From: an uncultured Clostridia bacterium
GTDB lineage: Bacteria; Bacillota; Clostridia; Christensenellales; Aristaeellaceae
Assembly: GCA_934632155.1 (NCBI GenBank)
Contig: CAKTXZ010000033.1
Coordinates: 1 to 11,174 of the forward strand
Length of the DNA stretch: 11,174 nucleotides
Direction of reading: 5' to 3'
Made by a program: the position numbers and the translations under genes. This document shows, one piece after another, positions 1-5,742 of the stretch. The number at the start of each line of letters is the position of its first letter. Positions within the stretch are counted from its first letter, which is position 1. The notes below the pieces were generated by a model. It ran no database searches, was not told the origin of the DNA, and saw nothing but the letters and a program-made list of their open reading frames with translations.

Positions 1-2
1 CG

Positions 3-740
3 TATATTACCGCCAACGAGGTCAATCTCTGCCTGTCCATTCAGGCGTTTCAGGAGTGCGTCCACTCCCAGAGCTATAGCTATATGCTGGACACCATCTG
101 CTCCCCCGTGGAGCGCAACGACATCCTCTACCAGTGGAAAACAGACGAGCATCTTCTGCGCCGCAACACCTTCATCGGCGACTGCTACAATGAGCTTCAG
201 GAGAAAAAGGACGCCCTCACGCTGCTGCGCGTCATGATGGCCAACTTCATTCTGGAGGGCATCTATTTTTACAGCGGCTTCATGTTCTTCTACAATCTCT
301 CCCGCAACGGCAAGATGCCCGGCTCGGCGCAGGAAATCCGCTACATCAACCGCGATGAGAACACCCACCTGTGGCTGTTCCGCAATATCCTTCTGGAACT
401 GCAAAAGGAGCAGCCGGAGCTGTTCACGGCGGAAAACGTGCAGGCGCTTCGCGACATGATGCTGGAGGGCGTGGAGCAGGAGATCGCATGGGGGCATTAT
501 GTCATCGGCGACGATGTGCCGGGGCTGAACTGCCGGATGGTCACGGACTACATCCGCTATCTGGGCAATCTCCGCTGGACAAGCCTCGGGTATCCGGCGC
601 TGTATCCGGGCCTCGAGAGCGAGCCGGAGAGCATGGCGTGGGTCAGCCAGTACGCCGACGCCAATATGGTCAAGACCGACTTCTTCGAGGCCCGCAGCAC
701 CGCCTACGCCAAGAGCACCGCGCTGGTGGACGACTTGTGA
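3..740 (+). CDS. nrdB: Ribonucleoside-diphosphate reductase small subunit (R2), 5' end missing
   Basis: The frame is open from the window edge, so this is the last 245 residues of a class I ribonucleotide reductase R2 subunit (usually 320-380 aa). R2 is a ferritin-fold protein that holds the dimetal-tyrosyl radical cofactor used by the catalytic R1 subunit to make dNTPs. In visible-residue numbering, the metal-ligand and radical signature is ECVHSQSY at 18-25: Glu18, His21 and Tyr25 match E. coli E115, H118 and radical Y122. A further ligand Glu sits at 85 (ILEGIYFY) and Glu119/His122 in RDENTHL. The first ligand (E. coli D84) lies outside the window. The acidic C-terminal tail ends in LVDDL, the region that docks on R1. 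An ATG at 84 lies after the first metal motif, so it is not the true start. R1 (nrdA) is presumably upstream, but that is not visible. The presence of Tyr25 argues for a radical-tyrosine enzyme and against a class Ic type. Confidence 0.95.
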   Translation, partial: YITANEVNLCLSIQAFQECVHSQSYSYMLDTICSPVERNDILYQWKTDEHLLRRNTFIGDCYNELQEKKDALTLLRVMMANFILEGIYFYSGFMFFYNLSRNGKMPGSAQEIRYINRDENTHLWLFRNILLELQKEQPELFTAENVQALRDMMLEGVEQEIAWGHYVIGDDVPGLNCRMVTDYIRYLGNLRWTSLGYPALYPGLESEPESMAWVSQYADANMVKTDFFEARSTAYAKSTALVDDL

Positions 741-745
741 GCAAG

Positions 746-781
746 AAGGCGGGCCTGCCGATCGGGCGGGCCTGCCTTTTT
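746..781 (+). terminator. Rho-independent terminator of nrdB
   Basis: A 14-bp stem (arms 746-759 and 765-778, two G-U wobbles, 5-nt loop) is followed by a T5 run at 777-781. It begins six bases after the nrdB stop codon. Confidence 0.9.
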
Positions 782-895
782 CATCGCCCGCCTCGGGCAG
801 GATGTTTCAAACGGGGGCGGAGCGGGTAGATAAAAAGTATACGAGCGAAAGCAGCGGAGGAGCCGCGCCGTCCGTTGCACGGAAGGGGAAGGCCT

Positions 896-1030
896 ATGAA
901 CGCGCAGGCGGCCGGGCCGCTGAACAGGCAGATCCGTCATGAATGCTACTCCGCCCATCTCTATCTGGCCCTCGCCAATTACGATGCCGCCGCGGCGCTG
1001 GTCGGAGCGTTTATATACAGCACAATTTGA
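896..1030 (+). pseudogene. N-terminal remnant of a ferritin gene, truncated into the rubrerythrin leader
   Basis: An ATG with a purine-rich ribosome site (GGAAGGGGAAGG) opens a 44-codon frame. Its residues 9-30 (LNRQIRHECYSAHLYLALAN and the next two) match the first helix of bacterial ferritins, family pattern LNEQI-HE-YSAYLYLAMA, including the ferroxidase Glu16. Similarity continues weakly to about residue 38 (AALVGA). The frame then runs into unrelated sequence and stops at 1028-1030, immediately before the AGGAGG of the rubrerythrin gene. An intact ferritin has about 165-175 residues, so over three quarters is missing. The simplest reading is a deletion that joined ferritin codon ~38 to the leader of rbr. 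It could still be translated as a short peptide upstream of rbr, but there is no evidence that it has a function. The stretch 782-895 before it holds only a small hairpin and no convincing promoter. Confidence 0.7.
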
Positions 1031-1044
1031 AGGAGGAGAAAACC

Positions 1045-1587
1045 ATGAGCGAGAACAGGTACGCGGGCACCCAAACCGAAAAGAACCTGGAGGCGGCCTT
1101 CGCGGGCGAATCTCAGGCGCGGAACAAGTACACTTACTTTGCGTCCGTGGCGAAGAAGGAAGGCTATGAGCAGATCGCGGCGCTGTTTCTGAAGACGGCG
1201 GAGAACGAAAAGGAACACGCCAAGCTCTGGTTCAAGGAGCTCAACGGCGTCGGCGATACGGCCCAGAACCTGCTCCACGCCGCCGAGGGCGAGAACTACG
1301 AATGGACGGACATGTACGATGGCTTTGCCAGAACCGCCGAAGCGGAAGGGTTCCCGGAGCTGGCGAAGCGCTTCCGTCTGGTGGCGGCGGTGGAAAAGCA
1401 CCATGAGGAGCGCTACCGGGCGCTGCTCAGGAATGTGGAAACGGCCGAAGTCTTCGCCAGAAGCGAGGTAAAGGTGTGGGAATGCCGCAACTGCGGCCAT
1501 ATCATGGTGGGCATGAAAGCCCCCGAGGTCTGCCCGACCTGCAATCATCCCCAGAGCTACTTTGAGCTGCATGCCGAGAACTACTGA
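1045..1587 (+). CDS. rbr: Rubrerythrin
   Basis: This cytoplasmic peroxidase of anaerobes reduces H2O2 to water at a non-heme di-iron site, with electrons passed through its own rubredoxin-like centre. The 180-aa length is close to the usual ~190. The N-terminal four-helix ferritin-like domain (about 1-140) carries ligand Glu22 (AGESQARNKY), Glu55-x2-His58 (ENEKEH), Glu residues near 99-101, and Glu117-x2-His120 (EKHHEE). The C-terminal rubredoxin domain binds one iron through C147/C150 (CRNC) and C163/C166 (CPTC). The ATG at 1045 is chosen because AGGAGG at 1031-1036 is 8 nt away and the protein starts like the family (MSENRYAGTQTEKNL). The upstream in-frame extension is rejected. It is first in a set with desulfoferrodoxin (32-nt gap) and a zinc-ribbon protein, a typical anaerobe oxygen-defence operon. 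Confidence 0.97.
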   Translation: MSENRYAGTQTEKNLEAAFAGESQARNKYTYFASVAKKEGYEQIAALFLKTAENEKEHAKLWFKELNGVGDTAQNLLHAAEGENYEWTDMYDGFARTAEAEGFPELAKRFRLVAAVEKHHEERYRALLRNVETAEVFARSEVKVWECRNCGHIMVGMKAPEVCPTCNHPQSYFELHAENY

Positions 1588-1619
1588 CATTGCCTGAACC
1601 AAGAAAGGAGCATGATCCC

Positions 1620-1994
1620 ATGGAACAGAAATTCTATCGCTGCCACCACTGCGGCAACATCGTCGCCAAGGTCAAGGACACGGGCGTGCCCGTGCTCTGC
1701 TGCGGAGAGAAGATGCAGGAGATCCTGCCCGGCGTTACGGACGCTTCCGTGGAAAAGCACCTCCCCGTCTATACCGTGGAAAACGGCAGGGTGCAGGTGA
1801 CGGTGGGAGCGGAGGCGCATCCCATGACGGAAGCGCATTCCATCGAGTGGGTGTCGCTGCAGACCAGAACGGGCAACCAGCGCAAGGAGCTCAGGCCCGG
1901 CGACGCGCCCGAGGCTTGCTTTTATATCTGCCAGGAGGACGAGGTGGAGGCGGTGTTCGCCTACTGCAACCTTCACGGGCTGTGGAAGGGCTGA
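1620..1994 (+). CDS. dfx: Desulfoferrodoxin (two-iron superoxide reductase)
   Basis: This enzyme reduces superoxide to H2O2 without making O2; the peroxide would be handled by the rubrerythrin just upstream. The 124-aa protein has both expected domains. The N-terminal desulforedoxin-type Fe(Cys)4 centre uses C8, C11 (CHHC) and the paired C27/C28 (LCCGEKM). The C-terminal catalytic Fe(His)4Cys centre has the EKHLP motif with Glu45, Lys46 and His47, then His67, His73, Cys116 and His119 (CNLHG). The last two positions agree with the known desulfoferrodoxin numbering. The catalytic Glu-Lys pair is present, so the enzyme should be active. The start at 1620 is set by the conserved N-terminus and by AAAGGAG at 1604-1610, 9 nt before the ATG. 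The frame is open upstream to a TTG at 1590, which is not needed. It is probably cotranscribed with rbr and the next gene. Confidence 0.96.
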   Translation: MEQKFYRCHHCGNIVAKVKDTGVPVLCCGEKMQEILPGVTDASVEKHLPVYTVENGRVQVTVGAEAHPMTEAHSIEWVSLQTRTGNQRKELRPGDAPEACFYICQEDEVEAVFAYCNLHGLWKG

Positions 1995-2030
1995 GAGCGC
2001 ATGCCTGAACCGGAAGGAGGGCCGCCGCTG

Positions 2031-2363
2031 ATGATGTACTGTGAAAGCTGCGGGCGGACGGGGGCGAAGCGGGAGGACTGCCCCGTGTGCGCCAGCCGGA
2101 AATACCGCCCAGTAAGACCGGAGGATTTCTGCTTTCTGCGGGAAACGCCCGCGCTGCAGGACGGTCTTCTGGAGGAGGTGCTGAAGCAGGAAAAAATTGC
2201 CTATTTCAAAAGGCCCGTGCTGGGCGCGGTTATGGCCGCCACAGTGGGACGGCTGCGCGAACGATATCGGTTCTACGTGCGATACGATCATTTCGCCGCC
2301 GCGCAGGACATCGCGTATTCGCTGCTCGGCGGGGAGCCGCCCGAAAACGCAGGCGAAAGATAA
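2031..2363 (+). CDS. Small zinc-ribbon protein with DUF2007-like C-terminal domain
   Basis: This is a 110-aa protein of unknown function. The N-terminus is a treble-Cys-pair zinc ribbon: C4-x2-C7 and C17-x2-C20 (YCESCG and CPVCAS). The rest (about 35-105: ALQDGLLEEVLKQEKIAYFK, then an RYRFYVRYDHFAAAQDIAYS-type end) resembles the alpha/beta DUF2007 family, which has been labelled a putative prokaryotic signal-transducing domain; I recognise it by pattern only. The start at 2031 (or 2034) is preferred because GGAAGGAGG at 2012-2020 is 10 nt upstream. An ATG at 2001 in the same frame, with GGAAGGG before it, would add ten residues (MPEPEGGPPL) and cannot be excluded. It lies 36 nt after dfx and before a terminator, so it is most likely the last gene of the oxygen-defence operon. 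A partner role in metal or redox sensing would be conjecture. Confidence 0.8.
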   Translation: MMYCESCGRTGAKREDCPVCASRKYRPVRPEDFCFLRETPALQDGLLEEVLKQEKIAYFKRPVLGAVMAATVGRLRERYRFYVRYDHFAAAQDIAYSLLGGEPPENAGER

Positions 2364-2388
2364 AAAGCCGGATGGAAACCCGCTTTTT
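2362..2388 (+). terminator. Bidirectional terminator between the oxidative-stress operon and the regulator
   Basis: The arms AAAAAGCCGG (2362-2371) and CCCGCTTTTT (2379-2388) pair over ten positions with one C-C mismatch and a 7-nt loop. Because the stem starts with A5 and ends with T5, it can serve both the rightward operon, whose stop codon it overlaps, and the convergent minus-strand regulator gene. Confidence 0.75.
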
Positions 2389-2406
2389 GAGCGTACCCCA
2401 ACAGCG

Positions 2407-2439
2407 ATCAGTACCGCCAGCTGAACTGGCGGTACTGAT
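2407..2439. terminator. Perfect 14-bp hairpin over the 3' end of the regulator gene
   Basis: The arms 2407-2420 (ATCAGTACCGCCAG) and 2426-2439 are perfectly complementary with a 5-nt loop. On the plus strand the stem is followed by a T-rich run (TATTTGCTTTTC...), so it suits a backup rightward terminator. On the minus strand no T-run follows, and the hairpin would rather protect the 3' end of the regulator mRNA. It overlaps the regulator stop codon by one base. Confidence 0.7.
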
Positions 2440-3308
2440 TATTTGCTTTTCTTTTTGTCCAGCGCATGACGCGTGCTGGTAAGCCTGCTTTTGGACTCTG
2501 TATAGCTGCGGCTCACCAACGAGGCGAACAGGATGTCGATCACGTTCAGCATGGCGATGCGGCTGCCCATCGCGCCGCTGCGGAAAGGGATCTCCGGCGT
2601 GGAAATATACAGGGGGATATCGCTGCCCTCCGCCAGCGGATTCCTGCCGTAGCGGCTCAGGCTGATGGTACACACGCCGTTCTCATTCAGCAATGCCAGC
2701 GTATCCAGAATGTCGGTGGTCTCGCCCGAATTGGAAACGAGAAACGCCGCGTCCCCGGGGCCCATCAGGGCGGCCGCGGTCAGCTGGGCGTGTCCGTCCA
2801 CATAGGCGCGGCAGTTTTTACCGATGCGCATCAGCTTCTGCTCCGCGTCCATGCACACCAGGCCGGAAGCGCCAAGGCCGCAGAAGATGATATGCTCCGC
2901 CCGTGCCAGCCTCTGCACCGCAGCTTCCAGCAGCGCCGCGTCCAGCACCTTCAGCGTATCGCGGATGGACTGCTGGTTGGCCCGGGAAATGTTATCAATG
3001 ATGGATGTCATGGGCGCGTCGGCCTGAATATCTGTAAAGCGTCCCCCTTCCTGCTGACGCTCAGCGCTGGTGAGCGCGGAGGAAAGGCTGATGAGAAACG
3101 CCCGGTAGCCGTCAAAGCCCAACAGGCGGCACAGGCGAATGACCGTCGCGTCGCTGGTGCCGCTTCTTTGCGCCAGATCGTGAACGGACAATTGCAATAC
3201 CTGCGACGGGTTTTCCAAAATATAGGCGCAAATCTGCCGGCAGGCCCGCGGCAAACTGTCCTGCATGCCGTGGATATGAATAAAAATATCGTTCACGCTG
3301 CGCTCCAT
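2439..3308 (-). CDS. MurR/RpiR-family transcriptional regulator
   Basis: This 289-aa protein has the RpiR layout. An N-terminal helix-turn-helix domain (about 1-80) includes the recognition segment SVHDLAQRSGTSDATVIRLC at 41-60, followed by LLGFDGYRAF. A SIS sugar-phosphate isomerase-fold domain (about 125-265) has glycine-rich FCGLGASG and the LVSNSGETTDIL phospho-sugar binding loop. RpiR proteins bind palindromic operators and sense sugar phosphates. Divergence from nagZ-amiE-murQ-anmK makes it a probable MurR equivalent that responds to MurNAc-6P or GlcNAc-6P, but the ligand is inferred only from context. The start is fixed by AAGGAGG a few bases upstream of the ATG on the minus strand. 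The C-terminus is basic (KKKSK). It is probably autoregulated from the shared intergenic region. Confidence 0.9.
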   Translation of the reverse strand: MERSVNDIFIHIHGMQDSLPRACRQICAYILENPSQVLQLSVHDLAQRSGTSDATVIRLCRLLGFDGYRAFLISLSSALTSAERQQEGGRFTDIQADAPMTSIIDNISRANQQSIRDTLKVLDAALLEAAVQRLARAEHIIFCGLGASGLVCMDAEQKLMRIGKNCRAYVDGHAQLTAAALMGPGDAAFLVSNSGETTDILDTLALLNENGVCTISLSRYGRNPLAEGSDIPLYISTPEIPFRSGAMGSRIAMLNVIDILFASLVSRSYTESKSRLTSTRHALDKKKSK

Positions 3309-3390
3309 AGCTCCTCCTTACGAATACCGGGCACGATCCTTTTTCCTTTATTTTAATGATTTTTGCGTGGATTTCTATAGGTAATTTATA

Positions 3391-3406
3391 CAAAAAATAT
3401 TTTTTG
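3391..3406. promoter_or_regulatory. Perfect 16-bp AT palindrome, candidate operator
   Basis: CAAAAAATATTTTTTG is a perfect palindrome in the AT-rich region between the divergent regulator and nagZ. It lies about 55 bp upstream of the nagZ -35 box and in the zone where the regulator promoter should be. RpiR proteins bind inverted repeats, so this is a candidate site. Chance is possible in such AT-rich DNA. Confidence 0.35.
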
Positions 3407-3426
3407 ATTTTGTTTTTTCCGTAGAA

Positions 3427-3438
3427 TTTGGTTCCAAA
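3427..3438. promoter_or_regulatory. Short inverted repeat, second candidate operator
   Basis: TTTGG-TT-CCAAA gives two 5-bp arms around a 2-bp centre, 23 bp upstream of the -35 box of the murein-sugar operon. This position fits an operator or activator site, but the arms are short. Confidence 0.3.
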
Positions 3439-3461
3439 AATAAAATAAAACTTCATCCATA

Positions 3462-3490
3462 TTGACTTACAAGAAAAATTATGCTATCTT
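3462..3490 (+). promoter_or_regulatory. SigA-type promoter of the murein-sugar operon
   Basis: TTGACT (3462-3467), a 17-bp spacer and TATCTT (3485-3490), with an extended -10 TGC at 3482-3484. Transcription would start near 3497, giving a short leader with GGGAGG at 3506-3511 before the nagZ ATG at 3521. It is the best promoter visible in the window. Confidence 0.75.
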
Positions 3491-3520
3491 TCTGGCAGAG
3501 AAGCAGGGAGGGTCTATGCC

Positions 3521-4378
3521 ATGCATGACGAAGCCGTCGCCCAACGCATAAACGCCATGACCTTGCAGGAAAAGCTGGGCCAGATGTTTGTAACCGGCTT
3601 TCCAAAGGAAAAGATCAACGATTCGTTTCGTCTGCCGTTGCGGGAAAAAAGCTGGGCAACGTGATCCTGTTCCGGTATAATCTGCTCAGTCAGGAGCAGC
3701 TGCCGCACCTGAGCCGGGAGCAGCATACGCTGATCCGGGGCGAGGCCGGCGTCGCCCCCTTCCGACCATCGACGGGGAAGGCGGCGGGTATCCCGCATTC
3801 CCGAGGAAATGGAAAAAATGCCCTCCGCCATGGCTCTTAGCGCTTTGGGCCGCGAAGAAAAGGCGTATCGGGCGGCGCTGCGCAGCGGACGTCAGCTCTG
3901 CGCTTTGGGGCTCAATTTCAATCTGGCCCCGGTGCTGGACGTAAACAGCAATCCGGCCAACCCGGTGATCGGTATCCGAAGCTACGGCCGCAGCACCGGC
4001 AAAGGATAGCGCTTTGCCTCTCAGGCCGCGCGGGGCTGTCTGAACGCGGGCGCTCTTTGCTCCGGCAAGCATTTCCCGGCCACGGCGACACCCTGGCAGA
4101 TTCCCATCTGGAGCCCCCGGTGAACCATCAAACGCTGGACGGGCTGCTGGAAACGGAAATTGCCTCCTTTGCTCAAGCCATTCAGGCGGGGCTGCCCGCC
4201 GTGACCATCGCCCATGTGGTATACGACCAGCTGGATGAAGCGCCCGCCACCATGAGCCGCAGGATCGTGACCGATTGGCTGCGGGACGGCTGGACTTTAA
4301 CGGTCTCATCATTTCCGACTGTGTGGAAATGAACGCCATCAGCCGTACCTATGGCATCGAGGAGAGCGGCGCGGCGGC
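3521..4378 (+). pseudogene. nagZ: Broken GH3 beta-N-acetylglucosaminidase (NagZ-like)
   Basis: The start has a good ribosome site, and GH3 sequence can be followed through several frames. The first frame gives MTLQEKLGQMFVTGFP. After a lost base in the A6 run at 3645-3650 comes LGNVILFRYNLLSQEQL. A shift near 3762-3765 gives TIDGEGG. A shift near 3785-3789 gives VSRIPEEMEKMPSAMALSAL and NFNLAPVLDVNSN. A TAG at 4007-4009 interrupts before RFASQAARGCLNAG. A shift inside the signature KHFPGHGDT (4067-4092) leads to LADSHLEPPVN and ITIAHV-like sequence. A shift near 4286-4295 gives LIISDCVEMNAISRTYGIEE, which contains the expected catalytic Asp. Homology ends near 4365, before the C-terminal part of GH3 enzymes. 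With five frameshifts, a stop and truncation, no functional product is expected. A functional NagZ would release GlcNAc from muropeptides. A locally poor assembly is the alternative, but the neighbours read cleanly. Confidence 0.88.
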
Positions 4379-4678
4379 TGCGTGGCCGGTTTTGCCGGCT
4401 TCAGCCACGCCGGCTCCCGGTGGGATCTGGCTTCCCTGCATGTAGACCGCCGCTTTCGGGGGCGGGGTATTGGAAAGGCGCTCATCCGCGAGGTGTTTCG
4501 CCGGGCAGGCGAAGCGGGGGCGGAGGAGTCGTCCAGCCCCGTCGTTCTGGCCAACACGCGGGTTCGAACGCTGTATGAGCGGCAGGGCGCGGTATTTCAG
4601 AGCGCGTTTTCCTATTTCTTCGTTAACATTCCCGTTGCCTGCGGCCGCTACCGGTGGACGCTGCCGCGGGCTGAATGA
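4379..4678 (+). pseudogene. C-terminal half of a GNAT acetyltransferase, fused to the nagZ wreck
   Basis: An open frame of about 99 codons starts at no plausible ribosome site and begins in mid-fold (VAGFAGFSHAGSRWDLASLH). The acetyl-CoA loop R-G-R-G-I-G-K-A lies in VDRRFRGRGIGKALIREVF, and ANTRVRTLYERQGA is the usual GNAT end strand and helix. The N-terminal 50-70 residues of a GNAT domain are missing. The left boundary lies between 4360 and 4382, where NagZ homology stops. Multidomain GH3 beta-N-acetylglucosaminidases with a C-terminal GNAT domain are known, so the piece may be the tail of the same original gene after an internal deletion. A separate neighbouring gene is the other option. 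The stop TGA at 4676-4678 overlaps the ribosome site of the next gene. Confidence 0.75.
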
Positions 4679-4688
4679 GGTGAGCGGC

Positions 4689-5735
4689 ATGGGCTTTCAG
4701 GCGCGGGAGCGGCTTGCGCGGCAGGCTCGGGAGGACGGATTGTTTCAGGATTGCGCCTGGTGCGTATTCACCGCGGACGGCATGCAGGAGCAGTCCCATG
4801 CAGGCCCCTCCCCCATGGACGCAGTCTACGATCTGGCCTCTTTGACCAAGCCCTTCACCGCCACGGCGGCGCTGGCCATCGGCGAGGAGCGCGGCCTGTC
4901 TCTGGACGCGCCGCTGTGCAGCCTGCCCGGCGGGCTTGTAAACGCGCTGCCGGAGCGCCCCTCCGCTCTGGCACGGGAAAGGCTTTCCGCCATGACCATG
5001 CGCAGGCTCATGACCCATACCTCCGGCCTGCAGGCCTGGTATCCCTTCTACGCCGACGGCCGGCCCTTCTGGCAGACCATGGCGGATCGGCTTGAGGCGC
5101 CGCCGCAGACGGGCATGGTGTACAGCGACCTGAATTTCATGCTCATGCGGGAGCTGCTTTGCCGAATAACCGGTCTTTCCTATCCCGATGTGATCCGGCA
5201 GTATGTCAGCCGGCCGCTGGGACTGGATTTTCTCGACTTTGCGCCGCTGCCGGAGGGCGTTGCCGCCGCCCCCTGCTGCCGGGATAATGCGATCGAGGAA
5301 CGCATGTGCCGGGAGCGCGGCATGCGTTTTAACGGTTTCCGGCCCCACAATCAGACGGTGTGCGGCCAAGCCAACGACGGCAACGCCTTTTATTATTTTC
5401 ATGGCGTCAGCGGCCACGCCGGGCTGTTTGGCGCCCTTTCGTCCGTGGCGGGGCTCGGGCGCTTCTATCTTCGCCGGGAGGATCCATGGTTTTTGCAGGC
5501 GCTTGAGCCCCAGCCCGGCTGCGAGGGCCGCTGCGTAGGCTTTCACACCGGCGGCTCCTTTCCCACCGGCTGCGGCCATACCGGCTTTACCGGCACCAGC
5601 CTGTGGATCGACCGGGAACGGGGGCTTGGCATGGTCATCCTGACCAATCGGCTCATGAGTCCCACTGTTGCCTCCCCCGATCTGCTGGCGTTCCGGCTGT
5701 CTATGCACCGCACAATGCTTGAAGCAGGAGAGTAG
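4689..5735 (+). CDS. Serine hydrolase of the class C beta-lactamase fold, AmiE-like (probable muramoyl-alanine amidase)
   Basis: The 348-aa protein carries the three active-site motifs of the AmpC/PBP4*/EstB family (PF00144): S51-x2-K54 (SLTK), Y145-S146-D147 in place of Y-x-N, and H297-T298-G299 (GHTGFTG). The GNAFYYFHGVSGHAGLFGAL segment is typical of the YbbE/AmiE branch. B. subtilis AmiE removes the stem peptide from MurNAc and is encoded next to nagZ, murQ and murR, as here, so the same role is likely; an esterase or carboxypeptidase is the alternative. No signal peptide is seen (MGFQARERLARQ), so it should act in the cytoplasm, unlike secreted AmiE. The ATG at 4689 follows GAGGTGAG closely; a long in-frame extension to 4470 is only an open frame in the GNAT remnant. 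The next gene starts 7 nt after its stop. Confidence 0.82.
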   Translation: MGFQARERLARQAREDGLFQDCAWCVFTADGMQEQSHAGPSPMDAVYDLASLTKPFTATAALAIGEERGLSLDAPLCSLPGGLVNALPERPSALARERLSAMTMRRLMTHTSGLQAWYPFYADGRPFWQTMADRLEAPPQTGMVYSDLNFMLMRELLCRITGLSYPDVIRQYVSRPLGLDFLDFAPLPEGVAAAPCCRDNAIEERMCRERGMRFNGFRPHNQTVCGQANDGNAFYYFHGVSGHAGLFGALSSVAGLGRFYLRREDPWFLQALEPQPGCEGRCVGFHTGGSFPTGCGHTGFTGTSLWIDRERGLGMVILTNRLMSPTVASPDLLAFRLSMHRTMLEAGE

Positions 5736-5742
5736 GTATCAT

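Noticed and set aside
1011..1019. TATATA-rich stretch as the rubrerythrin -10 box
   Set aside because: No acceptable -35 box is found 16-18 bp upstream, so no promoter is claimed.
2466..3356. 296-codon plus-strand frame opposite the regulator
   Set aside because: It has no recognisable domain and no ribosome site; the RpiR reading on the other strand is unambiguous.
3645..3650. A6 run in nagZ as a programmed frameshift site
   Set aside because: One slippery site could restore the next segment, but at least four further frameshifts and a stop remain, so recoding does not rescue the gene.
4470..5735. Long N-terminal extension of the serine hydrolase back to 4470
   Set aside because: The extension runs through the GNAT remnant in another frame; the ATG at 4689 has a ribosome site and fits the family length.
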